Shown: positions 42,301 through 51,587, counted from the stretch's first letter. The stretch: 64,000 bases of DNA from Parasphingorhabdus cellanae (GCF_017498565.1 NZ_CP071794.1:2718001-2782000), one strand, 5' to 3'. Program-made: numbers and translations. The notes: generated by a model from the sequence alone, not told the origin.

Positions 42301-43470
42301 TTGAACCACGAAATCAGCGCCGAAGCCCGGACCATCGCCGACAAAGTCGAAACCTTCGTGCGCGACAAAATCTTCGCCTTTGAAAAAGATCCGCGTTGCG
42401 AGGATCATGGACCCACCGATGAACTGGTTCAGGAAATGCGCGCCTTGGCAAGGGAAGCGGGTGTCCTTACGCCGCATATCCGCGACGATGGTAGCCATTT
42501 GACGCATCTTGAAACTGCCTTGGTGCTGCGCAAATCGGGACTGTCGCCACTCGGGCCGCTGGCCGTTAACACGTTCGCGCCGGATGAGGGCAATATGTAC
42601 CTGCTCGGCAAATGCGCGTCGCCGGAACAGAAAGAGCATTTTCTCAAGCCGCTGGTGGAAGGTATCACGCGCTCCGCCTTTTTTATGACCGAACCAGCCA
42701 GTGAAAATGGTGCGGGTTCTGATCCGATGATGATGCAGACCACGGCCAAGCCGGATGGCAATCACTGGATCATCAATGGCCGCAAGACCTTTATTACTGG
42801 GGCCAAAGGGGCGACGGTCGGGATTGTGATGGCGAAGTCCGATGACGGTGCCTGCATGTTCCTTGTCGATTTGCCCGATCCGGCAATCACTATTGAGCGC
42901 GTGCTGGATACGATTGACAGCTCCATGCCCGGTAGTCATTCGGTGGTGAATATCGACAATTTGCGGGTGCCTGCTGACCAGATGCTTGGCGAAAGCGGTG
43001 AGGGCTTCAAATATGCGCAGGTTCGGTTGGCTCCAGCGCGGCTGACCCATTGCATGCGCTGGCTTGGCTGCTGCGACCGGGCGCAGGAAATTGCCACCGA
43101 CTATGCCTGCAAGCGGATGGCCTTTGGCAAACCGTTGGTTGATCACGAAGGTGTCGGTTTCATGCTGGCGGAAAATCAGATTGATCTGAAGCAGGCAGAG
43201 TTGATGATCGACTGGTGCGCGAAGGTTCTTGATACCGGAGAAATTGGCACGACCGAAAGTTCGATGGCGAAAGTCGCGGTGTCCGAAGCGCTGTTCCGCA
43301 TCGCCGACAAATGCGTGCAGGTGATGGGCGGCACCGGCCTCAGCCAGGATACGGTTGTCGAACAGGTCTTCCGCGAAGTGCGTGCGTTCCGTGTTTATGA
43401 TGGCCCGACCGAAGTGCACAAATGGTCGCTCGCCAAGAAAATCAAGAAATCCCACGGGCAGCTAAATTAG
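42301..43470 (+). CDS. Acyl-CoA dehydrogenase (ACAD10/11-like)
   Basis: This 389-residue acyl-CoA dehydrogenase has FFMTEPASENGAGSDPMMMQTTA (near 125-147) as the FAD/acyl-binding motif and FRVYDGPTEVHKWSLAKKI at the C-terminus, where an Asp is present instead of the usual catalytic Glu. That pattern is found in ACAD10/11-like enzymes, which act on branched or 4-hydroxy acyl-CoAs. The only start is a TTG (42301) behind AAAGGAAAACCA. A repeat element separates it from the upstream thiolase. Confidence 0.9.
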   Translation: MNHEISAEARTIADKVETFVRDKIFAFEKDPRCEDHGPTDELVQEMRALAREAGVLTPHIRDDGSHLTHLETALVLRKSGLSPLGPLAVNTFAPDEGNMYLLGKCASPEQKEHFLKPLVEGITRSAFFMTEPASENGAGSDPMMMQTTAKPDGNHWIINGRKTFITGAKGATVGIVMAKSDDGACMFLVDLPDPAITIERVLDTIDSSMPGSHSVVNIDNLRVPADQMLGESGEGFKYAQVRLAPARLTHCMRWLGCCDRAQEIATDYACKRMAFGKPLVDHEGVGFMLAENQIDLKQAELMIDWCAKVLDTGEIGTTESSMAKVAVSEALFRIADKCVQVMGGTGLSQDTVVEQVFREVRAFRVYDGPTEVHKWSLAKKIKKSHGQLN

Positions 43471-43485
43471 ACCAATGCGCTCATG

Positions 43486-43533
43486 CTGAGCTTGTCGAAG
43501 CATATTGCCGATACGACCCTTCGACAGGCTCAG
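43486..43533. repeat. Extragenic inverted repeat (CTGAGCTTGTCGAAG)
   Basis: The arms CTGAGCTTGTCGAAG (43486-43500) and CTTCGACAGGCTCAG (43519-43533) pair with one mismatch around 18 bases. It is a widespread REP-like palindrome of proteobacterial genomes and lies between acyl-CoA dehydrogenase and reductase genes, possibly modulating expression between the two. Confidence 0.7.
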
Positions 43534-43581
43534 GGTGAGCGCGATTTTGAAGTTAAAAGCAGCAATAGGATATAGAAACCC

Positions 43582-44604
43582 ATGACCAAGAACCGCAAAT
43601 TTACGCTCGTCAGCCGCCCTGACGGAGAACCCAAGCCGAGCGATTTCGCACTGGTGGAAGAAGACCTGCCGGAACTGGAAGATGGCTCCTTTCTCGTCCG
43701 CAATCACTATATTTCTCTCGATCCAGCCCAGCGCGGATGGATGAGTGATGCGGAAAGCTATATGCCGCCCATCGCCTTGGGCGCGGCGGTAACGGCGAGC
43801 GCCGTTGGCCGGGTCCATGCGTCAAAAAATCCGGATTTCCCCGAAGGTCAATGGGTGGTTGGCTTGGCCGCAATGGAGGAATATTCAGTTTGTCAGGTAG
43901 GCGGCTTTACCGCGCCTGTCGACGCATCGCTGGTCCCATCACCGACCAATTTCCTTTCCGTATTGGGCGCTGTCGGCATGACCGCCTATTTCGGCATGAT
44001 CGATGACGGCAAACCCAAAGAGGGCGAGACGTTGCTCGTCACCGGCGCGGCGGGTGCGGTTGGCTCGCTGGTCGGACAGATCGGCAAGATCAAGGGCTGC
44101 CGGGTGGTCGGTATTGCTGGCGGCGCAGATAAATGTGCGAAACTTGTCGATGATTATGGCTTTGACGCAGCTATTGATTATCGCGGCAAGAGTCAGGCGC
44201 AGCTTGAGGCAGAAATTGCCGCCGCCGCGCCCGACGGCGTGGATCTGATCTGGGAAAATGTTGGTGGCGAAATCATGGATGCCGGCATCGCATCGATCAA
44301 CGAATATGGCCGGATGGTGCTGTGCGGATTGATCAGCGAATATAACAGCCCGGAGCCCGTGGGCACGCGAAACCTGTGGTATCTGATCTCGCGTCAGGCG
44401 ACGATCAAAGGCTTCTTGGTCCGTGACTATCCGCCGCGCTTTCCCGAAGGCATTGCGCAAATGGGACAATGGCTGGCCGAGGGGAAAATCAAGCATGATG
44501 AGGATATCGAAAAAGGCATCGAAAATAGCTATGATGCCTTCATGAAGCTGTTCTCTGGCGGCAATCAAGGCAAAATGATTCTGGATGTCTCACCACAGGA
44601 ATAG
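43582..44604 (+). CDS. NADP-dependent medium-chain oxidoreductase (prostaglandin-reductase-like)
   Basis: This 340-residue protein is the third member of this family in the window. It has LVRNHYISLDPAQRGWMSDAESY (near 37-59), VTGAAGAVGSLVGQIGKIKGC (Rossmann, near 154) and LIWENVGGEIMDAGIA (near 222). It likely saturates an enone or converts a 2-alkenal. It runs into the epoxide-hydrolase-like gene after 11 bases, suggesting one transcript with the acyl-CoA dehydrogenase. The copy most like it is at 35802. Confidence 0.85.
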   Translation: MTKNRKFTLVSRPDGEPKPSDFALVEEDLPELEDGSFLVRNHYISLDPAQRGWMSDAESYMPPIALGAAVTASAVGRVHASKNPDFPEGQWVVGLAAMEEYSVCQVGGFTAPVDASLVPSPTNFLSVLGAVGMTAYFGMIDDGKPKEGETLLVTGAAGAVGSLVGQIGKIKGCRVVGIAGGADKCAKLVDDYGFDAAIDYRGKSQAQLEAEIAAAAPDGVDLIWENVGGEIMDAGIASINEYGRMVLCGLISEYNSPEPVGTRNLWYLISRQATIKGFLVRDYPPRFPEGIAQMGQWLAEGKIKHDEDIEKGIENSYDAFMKLFSGGNQGKMILDVSPQE

Positions 44605-44615
44605 GAATTTCAACC

Positions 44616-45011
44616 ATGTCCAATGCTGCTGAAAAAATCGTTCTCGACTTTATCGAAAGCTGGAACAATCTTGACTATGATTCGATCTACGCCGCGATGG
44701 CGGACGATATTTTCTACCACAATATCCCGATGGAACCGTGCGAAGGGATAGAGGCGGTACGCGCTTTTTTCGAAGGCTCCGGCATGGGGTCCGATGGCGC
44801 GGAATGGATAACCCACCATATCGCCACCAACGGAAATGTGGTTCTGACCGAGCGGACCGACAAGTTCCGCATCAATAGCGCATGGATCGCGATCCGGGTG
44901 ATGGGCACGTTTGAAATTGCAGGCGGCAAGATCGCAAAATGGCGCGACTATTTCGATCTTGCCGAATTCCAGAACGAGATGGCGCGCGTGATGGGTGCTG
45001 GCAACGCCTGA
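44616..45011 (+). CDS. Limonene-1,2-epoxide hydrolase-like protein
   Basis: This 131-residue protein has the limonene-epoxide-hydrolase fold and catalytic triad residues: IESWNNLDYDSIYAAMADDIFYHN at the start, VLTERTDKFRIN (near 74-85; Arg and Asp) and KWRDYFDLAEFQ (near 107-118; Asp). Enzymes of this type open epoxides by direct water attack. It suits a terpenoid or other epoxide-forming pathway in line with the oxygenase and acyl-CoA genes nearby. Homologues with this fold also include non-catalytic SnoaL-like proteins, but the triad pattern is well preserved here. Confidence 0.85.
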   Translation: MSNAAEKIVLDFIESWNNLDYDSIYAAMADDIFYHNIPMEPCEGIEAVRAFFEGSGMGSDGAEWITHHIATNGNVVLTERTDKFRINSAWIAIRVMGTFEIAGGKIAKWRDYFDLAEFQNEMARVMGAGNA

Positions 45012-45015
45012 CTGC

Positions 45016-45777
45016 TCAATTCGGCTGATACAGCGTCCCATTGTCCACTGGATACTCGCCCGCCGTCATGAAGCGCGATGCATCGCTGGCCAGATAGACG
45101 CATAGTTCCGCAACATCATTGGTATGGCCCAATCCGCCTAGCGGGATCATGCCGGTTTCCGGTGTTGGATCACCTTCTGCGCCGACTGCCGCCTGCCGGA
45201 CCATCGGCGTGTCGATACCCGCAGGATGCAAGCTGTTGCAGCGGATCGGGTAATTTTGTTCCTTGCAGTGGAGCGCGACCGATTTGGTCATGGACCGCAC
45301 GCCGCCCTTGGCCGCTGCATAGGCGAGGAAAGGCGAATAGCCCTGCAAAGCTGCCATGGAGCTCAGGTTGATAATAGAGCAGAGCTCCTCTTGTGCCTTC
45401 ATGGCTCGGACCGCTGTCTGACAACCAAGAAAAACACCTTCCAGCATAATGGAGTTGGTCAGCCGAAATTGCTCCAATGTGCAATCCTCGATAGTGGCGG
45501 GAATGACCAGGCCAGCATTGTTGACCAATATATGCGGCGTTCCAAAGGCTTTTTCTGTCTCTTCAAAAACCGCCTGCCAGCGCTGCACGTCGGCCACATC
45601 TTGATGCAGCGCCATGGCATTGGCACCGATCGCTGTGGCAACGCTCTCGGCGCTCTCGGCATTCACATCTGTGACCACCACCTTTGCGCCTTCGCTTGCA
45701 AAGCTCTCGCTTATGGCTTTTCCCAGTCCCGAACCTGCTCCTGTGACTATCGCAATTTTACCATCTAACCGGCCCAT
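45016..45777 (-). CDS. SDR family oxidoreductase
   Basis: This 253-residue SDR shows TGAGSGLGKAISESF (near 12-26), NNAGLVIPA (near 84) and AYAAAKGGVRSMTKS with catalytic YxxxK (near 152-159). It also has the C-terminal GEYPVDNGTLYQPN. It is on the minus strand, converging with the epoxide-hydrolase-like gene and divergent from the TonB receptor, with a 272-base promoter region in between. I use the ATG at 45777 (RBS GGGAG), not the TTG further upstream. It probably oxidises a secondary alcohol. Confidence 0.85.
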   Translation of the reverse strand: MGRLDGKIAIVTGAGSGLGKAISESFASEGAKVVVTDVNAESAESVATAIGANAMALHQDVADVQRWQAVFEETEKAFGTPHILVNNAGLVIPATIEDCTLEQFRLTNSIMLEGVFLGCQTAVRAMKAQEELCSIINLSSMAALQGYSPFLAYAAAKGGVRSMTKSVALHCKEQNYPIRCNSLHPAGIDTPMVRQAAVGAEGDPTPETGMIPLGGLGHTNDVAELCVYLASDASRFMTAGEYPVDNGTLYQPN

Positions 45778-46049
45778 AACAACTCCCTCCAAACCTGATT
45801 CTAGAACCTATAGGCTGTGAACAGGCTCATCATAGCAATCCCCATTATCGTTAGTTTCCGTAGGGGATTTCTGATCCGCACCGATCATAATGTTGCGCGA
45901 ATATCACAGTTTCGCATATTTGCTATCAAATTGGCTAGCAGAGCGCTGCGAAACTCCTGCTTAAGATGATCCCATAATTAAGGCGGAAAAACCGCCAGTT
46001 ATTTTGGATGGGACCCGGGTCATAGACCGGGGCTTTTTGGGAGAGAGTG
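45778..46049. promoter_or_regulatory. Divergent promoter region with hairpin and CTATCAAA repeat
   Basis: This 272-base gap separates the minus-strand SDR from the TonB receptor. It holds CTATCAAATTGGCTAGCAG at about 45923-45941 and a stem GGCGG/CCGCC around AAAAA (45982-45996). GACCCGGGTC (46012-46021) is a short palindrome. The receptor start has GGGAGAGAG just before. The CTATCAAA octamer recurs at 35731 and, inverted, at 39729. Confidence 0.45.
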
Positions 46050-48644
46050 ATGACTAAACAATCGAAACGCCACAATAGTATTTTTGCAACAAAACCCATG
46101 CGCGGGTTGCTTATGGGTTCTGCCGCTAGCTTGGCCTTTGCCGGCGTCGCTGCCCCTGCCCATGCACAGGATGCTGCCGAAGATGATGACAGCAATGTTA
46201 TCACGGTTATCGCCCGTAAGCAGACGGAGACGTTGCAGGAAGTGCCAGTGACCGTGACCGCTATTGGCGGCGACACATTGGAAAAATTCCAGGTTGACCA
46301 GATTGCGGATGTGGTGAGCCGTGTTCCTGCGCTGAACGTGCAAGTGGGTGGTTCCGGATCTGGCGGACAGATTTCATTGCGCGGTGTCGGCTCCTCGAAC
46401 ATTTCGGCCGCATTTGATTCAGCTGTCGCTTTTGACTTTGATGGAGTTCAGGTCAGCACGATGAGGATGGTTCAGGCGGGCTTCTTTGACGTTGAACAGA
46501 TTGATGTGTTGAAAGGACCTCAATCTCTTTTCTTTGGTAAAAGTGCCTCGGCCGGTGTGTTCTCTATCCGGTCAGCGAACCCTACCCCCGATTGGGAAAT
46601 GGGTGTGAAGGTATCACAGGAATTTGAAGAAAATGGAACAGTTATTGGCGGTTATATTTCTGGCCCACTAAGCGATACCTTAGGCATTCGCTTGGCAGGA
46701 CAGTATACCAATGTCGAAGACTACGTTGAATTAGAGGCTGGGACGCCGGCTATCAATCAATCACGTGGCTTAAAAGACTTTGTGGGTCGCTTAACATTGC
46801 AGTGGGAACCATCTGATAACTTTAATGCAAATTTGAAATTGAATTATATCAGAAACGAAAATGACGGCGCCATTGCGCATTCAGACATCGATTGCGGCCC
46901 AAATGGTCGTGCCGATGAAATTGTTTTGCTTGGCGGTGGAATTGCAGTTCCGTCCAACGCGAGTTGTGACACGAACGACGGGCTGTATCCAACGGCGGAT
47001 CCTTCGGCCACACTGGTTCAGCAATTTCCGGACGGGAGTCCCGGTCAAGGTAAATTTAAAGGTACGCCATTTGGCGAAACGGACATTATCTTCGGCCGCT
47101 TGAAATGGGACCTTGATGTCTCTGATACGCTCACTGTCTCTTCGGTTTCAGGATATCTTAATTTGGACGCGGTGGATTTTGATTGTTACGGCTATGTCGG
47201 TGTTGGACCTGCGTTCAATCCGGGTGGTGCTCCGGTTGGTGCAATTGCGCCGGCACTGGCTGCGGTCAACACTGCTGGATCGGCACAGGGCTTCGGTTGT
47301 AGTGATCCACAAAACGCAACCGAACAATTCACTCAGGAACTTCGGTTGGCCAGCGATTTTGATGGCATGTTTAACTTCATGATTGGAGCATTTTATGAAA
47401 GCCGAGAAATCGATTTTAATACATCCCAACAGGCGGTCAACATATCGATTGTCGCACCGGACCCAGTAACCGGGAGCACGTTTGACTATTTCAAGAAGCA
47501 GAACACGAAAACGGAAGCTGTTTCTCTTTTCAGCAGTGTCACTCTTGATTTCACCGATCAACTACAGCTATCTGGCGGTGTTCGCTGGACCGACGAAACT
47601 AAGACAAGTACGATTTCGGTCCCCTATGTTCATACATTCTTATCAGCAACTCCTAACTTTATTGATAGCGGTTTCTTCTCGGGACCAATTAAGTTCTCAG
47701 ACTCGAATTTCTCACCAGAAGTATCGCTTCGTTATCAAGCAACACCAGACATCAACATTTACGGTGCGTTCAAAACGGGCTTTAAATCTGGCGGTATTGA
47801 TAATAGTGCGCTCCCATCTTCTAGTCTGCTCGGCTTCGACAGTCCCGACCCGGCGGTACGTCAGGCAGTTGCTGATTCGCTGCGGTTTAAATCCGAGACC
47901 GGTCTCGGCGGCGAAATCGGGGTAAAAAGTCAGTTTGCAGATCGGTCAGTTACCTTGAATGTTTCGGCTTTTTATTATGTATTTGATGACCTGCAAGTAC
48001 AGAATTTTGACGCAACAACGGTCCAGTTCGAGACATTTAATGCTAGTCAGCTAACCAGCAAAGGTATCGATGTTGAATGGGCTTGGCAGACACCTGTCGA
48101 AGGTCTGAACTTTTCCGGTGCTCTGGCTTATACCGATGCAAAATTCACGGATACTTTCATAACTGATCCCGGAACAGATGGTCCCGGAGCTCCTGGACCT
48201 ACAGGTATTAGTGGTGAGGGTGACCCAAATAGTCCCTTCAGCGCTGATGACACAAATTTGGATGGGCGGACAGCAGCGCGGGCACCGAAATTTGCTGGTA
48301 ATATCGCGTTCGATTGGACCATGCCAATGAGCGATTCTCTCGAATTCGGGCTTAACGGAAATCTGCTATACACCGGTTCGTATTTTACAAATGAAGATAC
48401 GTTGGATGACCTCAAGCAGGATAGCTATGTGACCATTGATGGATCAGTTTCTGTGGGTGATCCAGACGGAAAGTGGCGATTGTCGCTTGTCGGCGTGAAC
48501 CTTACGGATGAGATATGGATCAATACCAGCGGTGGCCGTCCTTTCTTAGCCGGTCCAGGCTTGGGTCTTACCATTGGTGATGATCAAGTCGTCACGCAAA
48601 ATCGCGGTCGTCAGGTCTTTCTGGAAGCCGCCTTCAAGTTCTGA
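46050..48644 (+). CDS. TonB-dependent outer-membrane receptor
   Basis: This 864-residue receptor has a signal peptide (about 20-40, LLMGSAASLAFAGVAAPAHAQ), the TonB-box-like NVITVIARKQ, a plug domain (SLRGVGSSNISAAFDSAVAFDF), and a long beta-barrel ending in QVFLEAAFKF, with the terminal aromatic expected of outer-membrane proteins. The plug motif VLKGPQSLFFGKSASAGVFSI is typical of sphingomonad catabolic receptors. It imports a large or hydrophobic compound; the substrate is unknown. It is intact, unlike the receptor at 15882. A Rho-independent terminator follows. Confidence 0.95.
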   Translation: MTKQSKRHNSIFATKPMRGLLMGSAASLAFAGVAAPAHAQDAAEDDDSNVITVIARKQTETLQEVPVTVTAIGGDTLEKFQVDQIADVVSRVPALNVQVGGSGSGGQISLRGVGSSNISAAFDSAVAFDFDGVQVSTMRMVQAGFFDVEQIDVLKGPQSLFFGKSASAGVFSIRSANPTPDWEMGVKVSQEFEENGTVIGGYISGPLSDTLGIRLAGQYTNVEDYVELEAGTPAINQSRGLKDFVGRLTLQWEPSDNFNANLKLNYIRNENDGAIAHSDIDCGPNGRADEIVLLGGGIAVPSNASCDTNDGLYPTADPSATLVQQFPDGSPGQGKFKGTPFGETDIIFGRLKWDLDVSDTLTVSSVSGYLNLDAVDFDCYGYVGVGPAFNPGGAPVGAIAPALAAVNTAGSAQGFGCSDPQNATEQFTQELRLASDFDGMFNFMIGAFYESREIDFNTSQQAVNISIVAPDPVTGSTFDYFKKQNTKTEAVSLFSSVTLDFTDQLQLSGGVRWTDETKTSTISVPYVHTFLSATPNFIDSGFFSGPIKFSDSNFSPEVSLRYQATPDINIYGAFKTGFKSGGIDNSALPSSSLLGFDSPDPAVRQAVADSLRFKSETGLGGEIGVKSQFADRSVTLNVSAFYYVFDDLQVQNFDATTVQFETFNASQLTSKGIDVEWAWQTPVEGLNFSGALAYTDAKFTDTFITDPGTDGPGAPGPTGISGEGDPNSPFSADDTNLDGRTAARAPKFAGNIAFDWTMPMSDSLEFGLNGNLLYTGSYFTNEDTLDDLKQDSYVTIDGSVSVGDPDGKWRLSLVGVNLTDEIWINTSGGRPFLAGPGLGLTIGDDQVVTQNRGRQVFLEAAFKF

Positions 48645-48666
48645 TCAACTCTCCCGTTGATCGTAG

Positions 48667-48703
48667 AAGGCCGGGGCAGTTGGGGCTGCTCCCGGCCTTT
48701 TTA
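48667..48703 (+). terminator. Rho-independent terminator after the second TonB receptor
   Basis: The stem AAGGCCGGG (48667-48675) pairs with CCCGGCCTT (48691-48699), followed by a T run to about 48703. It starts 23 bases after the receptor stop and is a convincing transcription end for this single-gene unit. Confidence 0.85.
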
Positions 48704-48804
48704 TTGGCTGATCGAAAGCACATGAAGATAGCCATATTGAGAGTGGCCTCTGGCCATCGATAATCTAGTCTGACTGAGATAATTTAGAAATTGAGGAGCG
48801 AAAT

Positions 48805-49596
48805 ATGGGACGTCTTGAAGGAAAAAAAGCCATTATTCTGGGCGCAGCAGGCGCAGGTAATATGGGGCAGGTCATTGCCAAGCGTTTGCGGGACGAAGGG
48901 GCTGATGTTCTTGTGGCGGGCCGCAAGGAAGACGAGCTAAAACGCTTCGCCGAAGAGCTCGGCGGCCATTATGCACTGTGCGACCTGACCAACGAGGAGG
49001 AAGTCAACGCGCTTGCCGAAACCGCGACCAGCAAAATGGGCGGTGTCGACATTGCGATCAATGCGACTGGTCTCGGCTTTCTTAAGCCGTTTCTGGAAAA
49101 TACCAGAGAAGAGCTTGAGCTGATGTCAGCATTGCAGCTGGTCGGCCCGTTCCAATTTTATCAGGCGATGATCAAAGCCATGAAGGACGGGGGCTCAATT
49201 ATCCAGATCAGCTCGGCGACCGCGACAATCATGCTCAACGACCATGCTGCCTATATGGGCACCAAGGCAGCGACCGATCATATCATTCGCTGCATTGCCC
49301 ATGAATTTGGCGATCGGGGTATCAGAGCCAACAGCATTTCGCCGGGTCTGACCCGTACACCGATGACCGCCGGCGTTGATCAGGTTCCGGGATTGGTCGA
49401 GTCTTTCGAAGCACGCTATCCACTGGGCCGGATTGGGACCAGCGAAGATATCGCAGCGGCGGCTGTGTTCCTTGCCAGCGACGAATGTTTCATGACCGGT
49501 GAGAATTTGCAGGTCAATGGCGGCCTGTGCCTGCGCGGCAATCCCACGCGCAAGGATCAGGAATTGATGATGGGGGCTGTTGCTGCCGCTTCCTAG
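48805..49596 (+). CDS. SDR family oxidoreductase
   Basis: This 263-residue SDR begins MGRLEGKKAIILGAAGAGNMGQVIAKRL, with the Rossmann motif present in the unusual GAAGAGNMG form seen in enoyl-ACP-reductase-like or 7-alpha-dehydrogenase-like SDRs. Other motifs are NATGLGFLKPF (near 87) and AAYMGTKAATDHI (YxxxK near 149). The C-terminal GENLQVNGGLCLRG matches the fold end. The ATG follows GAGGAGCG. The gene stands alone upstream of the nucleoside transporter and could be separately expressed. Confidence 0.8.
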   Translation: MGRLEGKKAIILGAAGAGNMGQVIAKRLRDEGADVLVAGRKEDELKRFAEELGGHYALCDLTNEEEVNALAETATSKMGGVDIAINATGLGFLKPFLENTREELELMSALQLVGPFQFYQAMIKAMKDGGSIIQISSATATIMLNDHAAYMGTKAATDHIIRCIAHEFGDRGIRANSISPGLTRTPMTAGVDQVPGLVESFEARYPLGRIGTSEDIAAAAVFLASDECFMTGENLQVNGGLCLRGNPTRKDQELMMGAVAAAS

Positions 49597-49673
49597 CGAG
49601 GCCACACAAAGCCTGTTGGCGCTGTCTTAATTTTCCGCCATGGTAGTGCATTATCGCATTGTCACGGGGAAGA

Positions 49674-50948
49674 GTGCTATTGCTTGAAATATTGAGCCAG
49701 CTTCAGGGCCTGATCGGTATCGCGTTCATCCTGACCGTCGCATGGGCGTTGTCGGAAAATCGCAAGGACAGGCCAAGCTGGCGCTGGATCGCGGGCGCGA
49801 TTGCGGTGCAGTTCATTCTGGCGGTTTCCATCGTCCGCATTCCTTTTATCTGGGACATTATCGGCCTTGCTAACCAAGGCGTGCAAGCGATCGAACAAGC
49901 GACGCTCGTTGGTTCCAGTTATATGTTCGGCTATGTCGGTGGGGCGGAATTGCCCTTTGTTCTCAAGGAAGGCGCTGCGCCGCCGCTGATCATCGCTTTT
50001 CAGATATTGCCGCTGGTCATCGTCTTCTCGGCGCTTGCCGCGCTCCTATGGCACTGGCGTGTGTTGCAGCTGATGGTCAAAGGTCTGTCCTGGGCGCTGC
50101 AAAAGACCCTCGGCGTCAGCGGTGTGGTTGGCCTAAGCGGCGGAGCGAATATTTTTCTCGGCGTAGTGGAATCGCCGCTCGCCGTGCGCGCTTATTTTGA
50201 AAAGATGAGCCGCGCGGAGCTATTTGCGATCATGGTGCTGGCTATGTCGACCATATCGGGTGCGATATTGGTGCTCTATGCGACGACGCTGGAAAAGACC
50301 GTCCCGAATGCGGTTGGCCATATGATCTCGGCCTCGTTAATATCTTTGCCAGCCGCGATCCTACTGGCTCGGCTGATGGTGCCTGGACTGTCCGATACCA
50401 AGGTTAACCGTGAAGAACCGGGGCTGAAATATGACAATAGCTTTGATGCGATTATCAAGGGGACGATGGATGGTGTCCAACTATTCCTGGCGGTGATCGC
50501 GGTGATTATCGTTATCTTTGCCTTTGTCGCCTTGGCCGATCAAATACTGTCTGTGCTGCCATCGGTCGCTGGCGAAGCGCTGACCTTGAAACGAATTTTC
50601 GGCTGGATATTCGCGCCGCTGATGTGGATGATTGGCGTGCCGTGGGAGGAATCGGCGGCGGCGGGATCGCTTATGGGTACCAAGGCGATCCTCAACGAAT
50701 ATGTCGCTTATCTGGAACTGGCCGCACTGCCTGCCGATACTTTCAGCGCCAAGGGCCAGCTTATCGTGACTTATGCGCTTTGCGGGGTGGCTAATCTGGC
50801 CAGCGTTGGCTTGATTATTTCGACCATCGGTACATTGTGTCCTGACCGCCGGGCCGAGGTTGCAGGGCTGGGTATGAAAAGCTGGTTTGCCGGCAATTGC
50901 GCCACCGCGATGACGGGCGCGGTGATCGGTATTATCACATGGGTTTAG
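49674..50948 (+). CDS. CNT (NupC-type) nucleoside transporter
   Basis: This protein of about 424 residues has nine or so membrane helices. Its substrate-binding core is typical of concentrative nucleoside transporters: SGGANIFLGVVESPLAVRAYFEKMSRAELFAIMVLAMSTISG, then VPWEESAAAGSLMGTKAILNEYVAYLEL. It likely couples nucleoside uptake to Na+ or H+. The start is unclear: a GTG at 49674 lies close to GGGGAAG, while a TTG at 49680 has better spacing; the frame is open to 49659. It is followed within 34 bases by the CDP-alcohol phosphotransferase gene. Confidence 0.85.
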   Translation: MLLLEILSQLQGLIGIAFILTVAWALSENRKDRPSWRWIAGAIAVQFILAVSIVRIPFIWDIIGLANQGVQAIEQATLVGSSYMFGYVGGAELPFVLKEGAAPPLIIAFQILPLVIVFSALAALLWHWRVLQLMVKGLSWALQKTLGVSGVVGLSGGANIFLGVVESPLAVRAYFEKMSRAELFAIMVLAMSTISGAILVLYATTLEKTVPNAVGHMISASLISLPAAILLARLMVPGLSDTKVNREEPGLKYDNSFDAIIKGTMDGVQLFLAVIAVIIVIFAFVALADQILSVLPSVAGEALTLKRIFGWIFAPLMWMIGVPWEESAAAGSLMGTKAILNEYVAYLELAALPADTFSAKGQLIVTYALCGVANLASVGLIISTIGTLCPDRRAEVAGLGMKSWFAGNCATAMTGAVIGIITWV

Positions 50949-50981
50949 AAGAGAGATTGAACTGGGGTCTTGGAAGCGCAG

Positions 50982-51587
50982 ATGTTTGACGCCAAAATCC
51001 GGCCGCTGATTGATCCGCCCCTTAACGCCGTTGGGCGGGGATTGGCGAAGATCGGTCTGACCGCCAATATGGTTACGCTGCTCGGCCTCGGCTTTGGCTT
51101 GGGCGCCGCTTATGCTGTCACAGTCCAGCATTATGATTGGGCGCTGGCGCTGGTCGTCGTCAGCCGCATTCTAGATGGTCTGGACGGCGCTGTAGCGCGC
51201 GCTACTCAAAAGACAGCCTTTGGCGGTTACCTTGATATTGTTTGTGATTTCATTTTTTATGTCTCAATTCCGCTAGCTTTCGGGATAGCGGACCCCGTCA
51301 ATCTATTGCCTGCCGTAACGCTGGTCGCCGCTTTCACGATAACCGGGATCAGCTTTCTTGCCTTTGCAGTGACAGCGGCAGAACAAGGCGCCGAGACCAG
51401 CGCTCATGGCGAGAAGAGTTTTTTCTACAGTACCGGCTTGGCCGAGGGTGGAGAGACAATTGCCTTTTTCCTGATCATGTGCCTGTTCCCGATGCATTTC
51501 GCGACACTGGCCTATGTTTTTGCGGGATTGTGTGTGGTGACGGTGCTCCAGCGCAGCGTTTTGGCGCGGACCAGCTTTCGCGATTGA
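50982..51587 (+). CDS. CDP-alcohol phosphatidyltransferase family protein
   Basis: This 201-residue membrane protein has the family signature DGLDGAVARATQKTAFGGYLDIVCD (DGxxAR..G..D..D, near 63-87), preceded by PLNAVGRGLAKIGLTANMVTLLGLGFGLGAAYAV. Such enzymes transfer a CDP-linked alcohol to a head group in phospholipid synthesis. The acceptor is not predictable. It follows the CNT gene by 33 bases and converges with the TVP38-flavoprotein gene; a GGAAG ribosome site precedes the ATG at 50982. Confidence 0.85.
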   Translation: MFDAKIRPLIDPPLNAVGRGLAKIGLTANMVTLLGLGFGLGAAYAVTVQHYDWALALVVVSRILDGLDGAVARATQKTAFGGYLDIVCDFIFYVSIPLAFGIADPVNLLPAVTLVAAFTITGISFLAFAVTAAEQGAETSAHGEKSFFYSTGLAEGGETIAFFLIMCLFPMHFATLAYVFAGLCVVTVLQRSVLARTSFRD

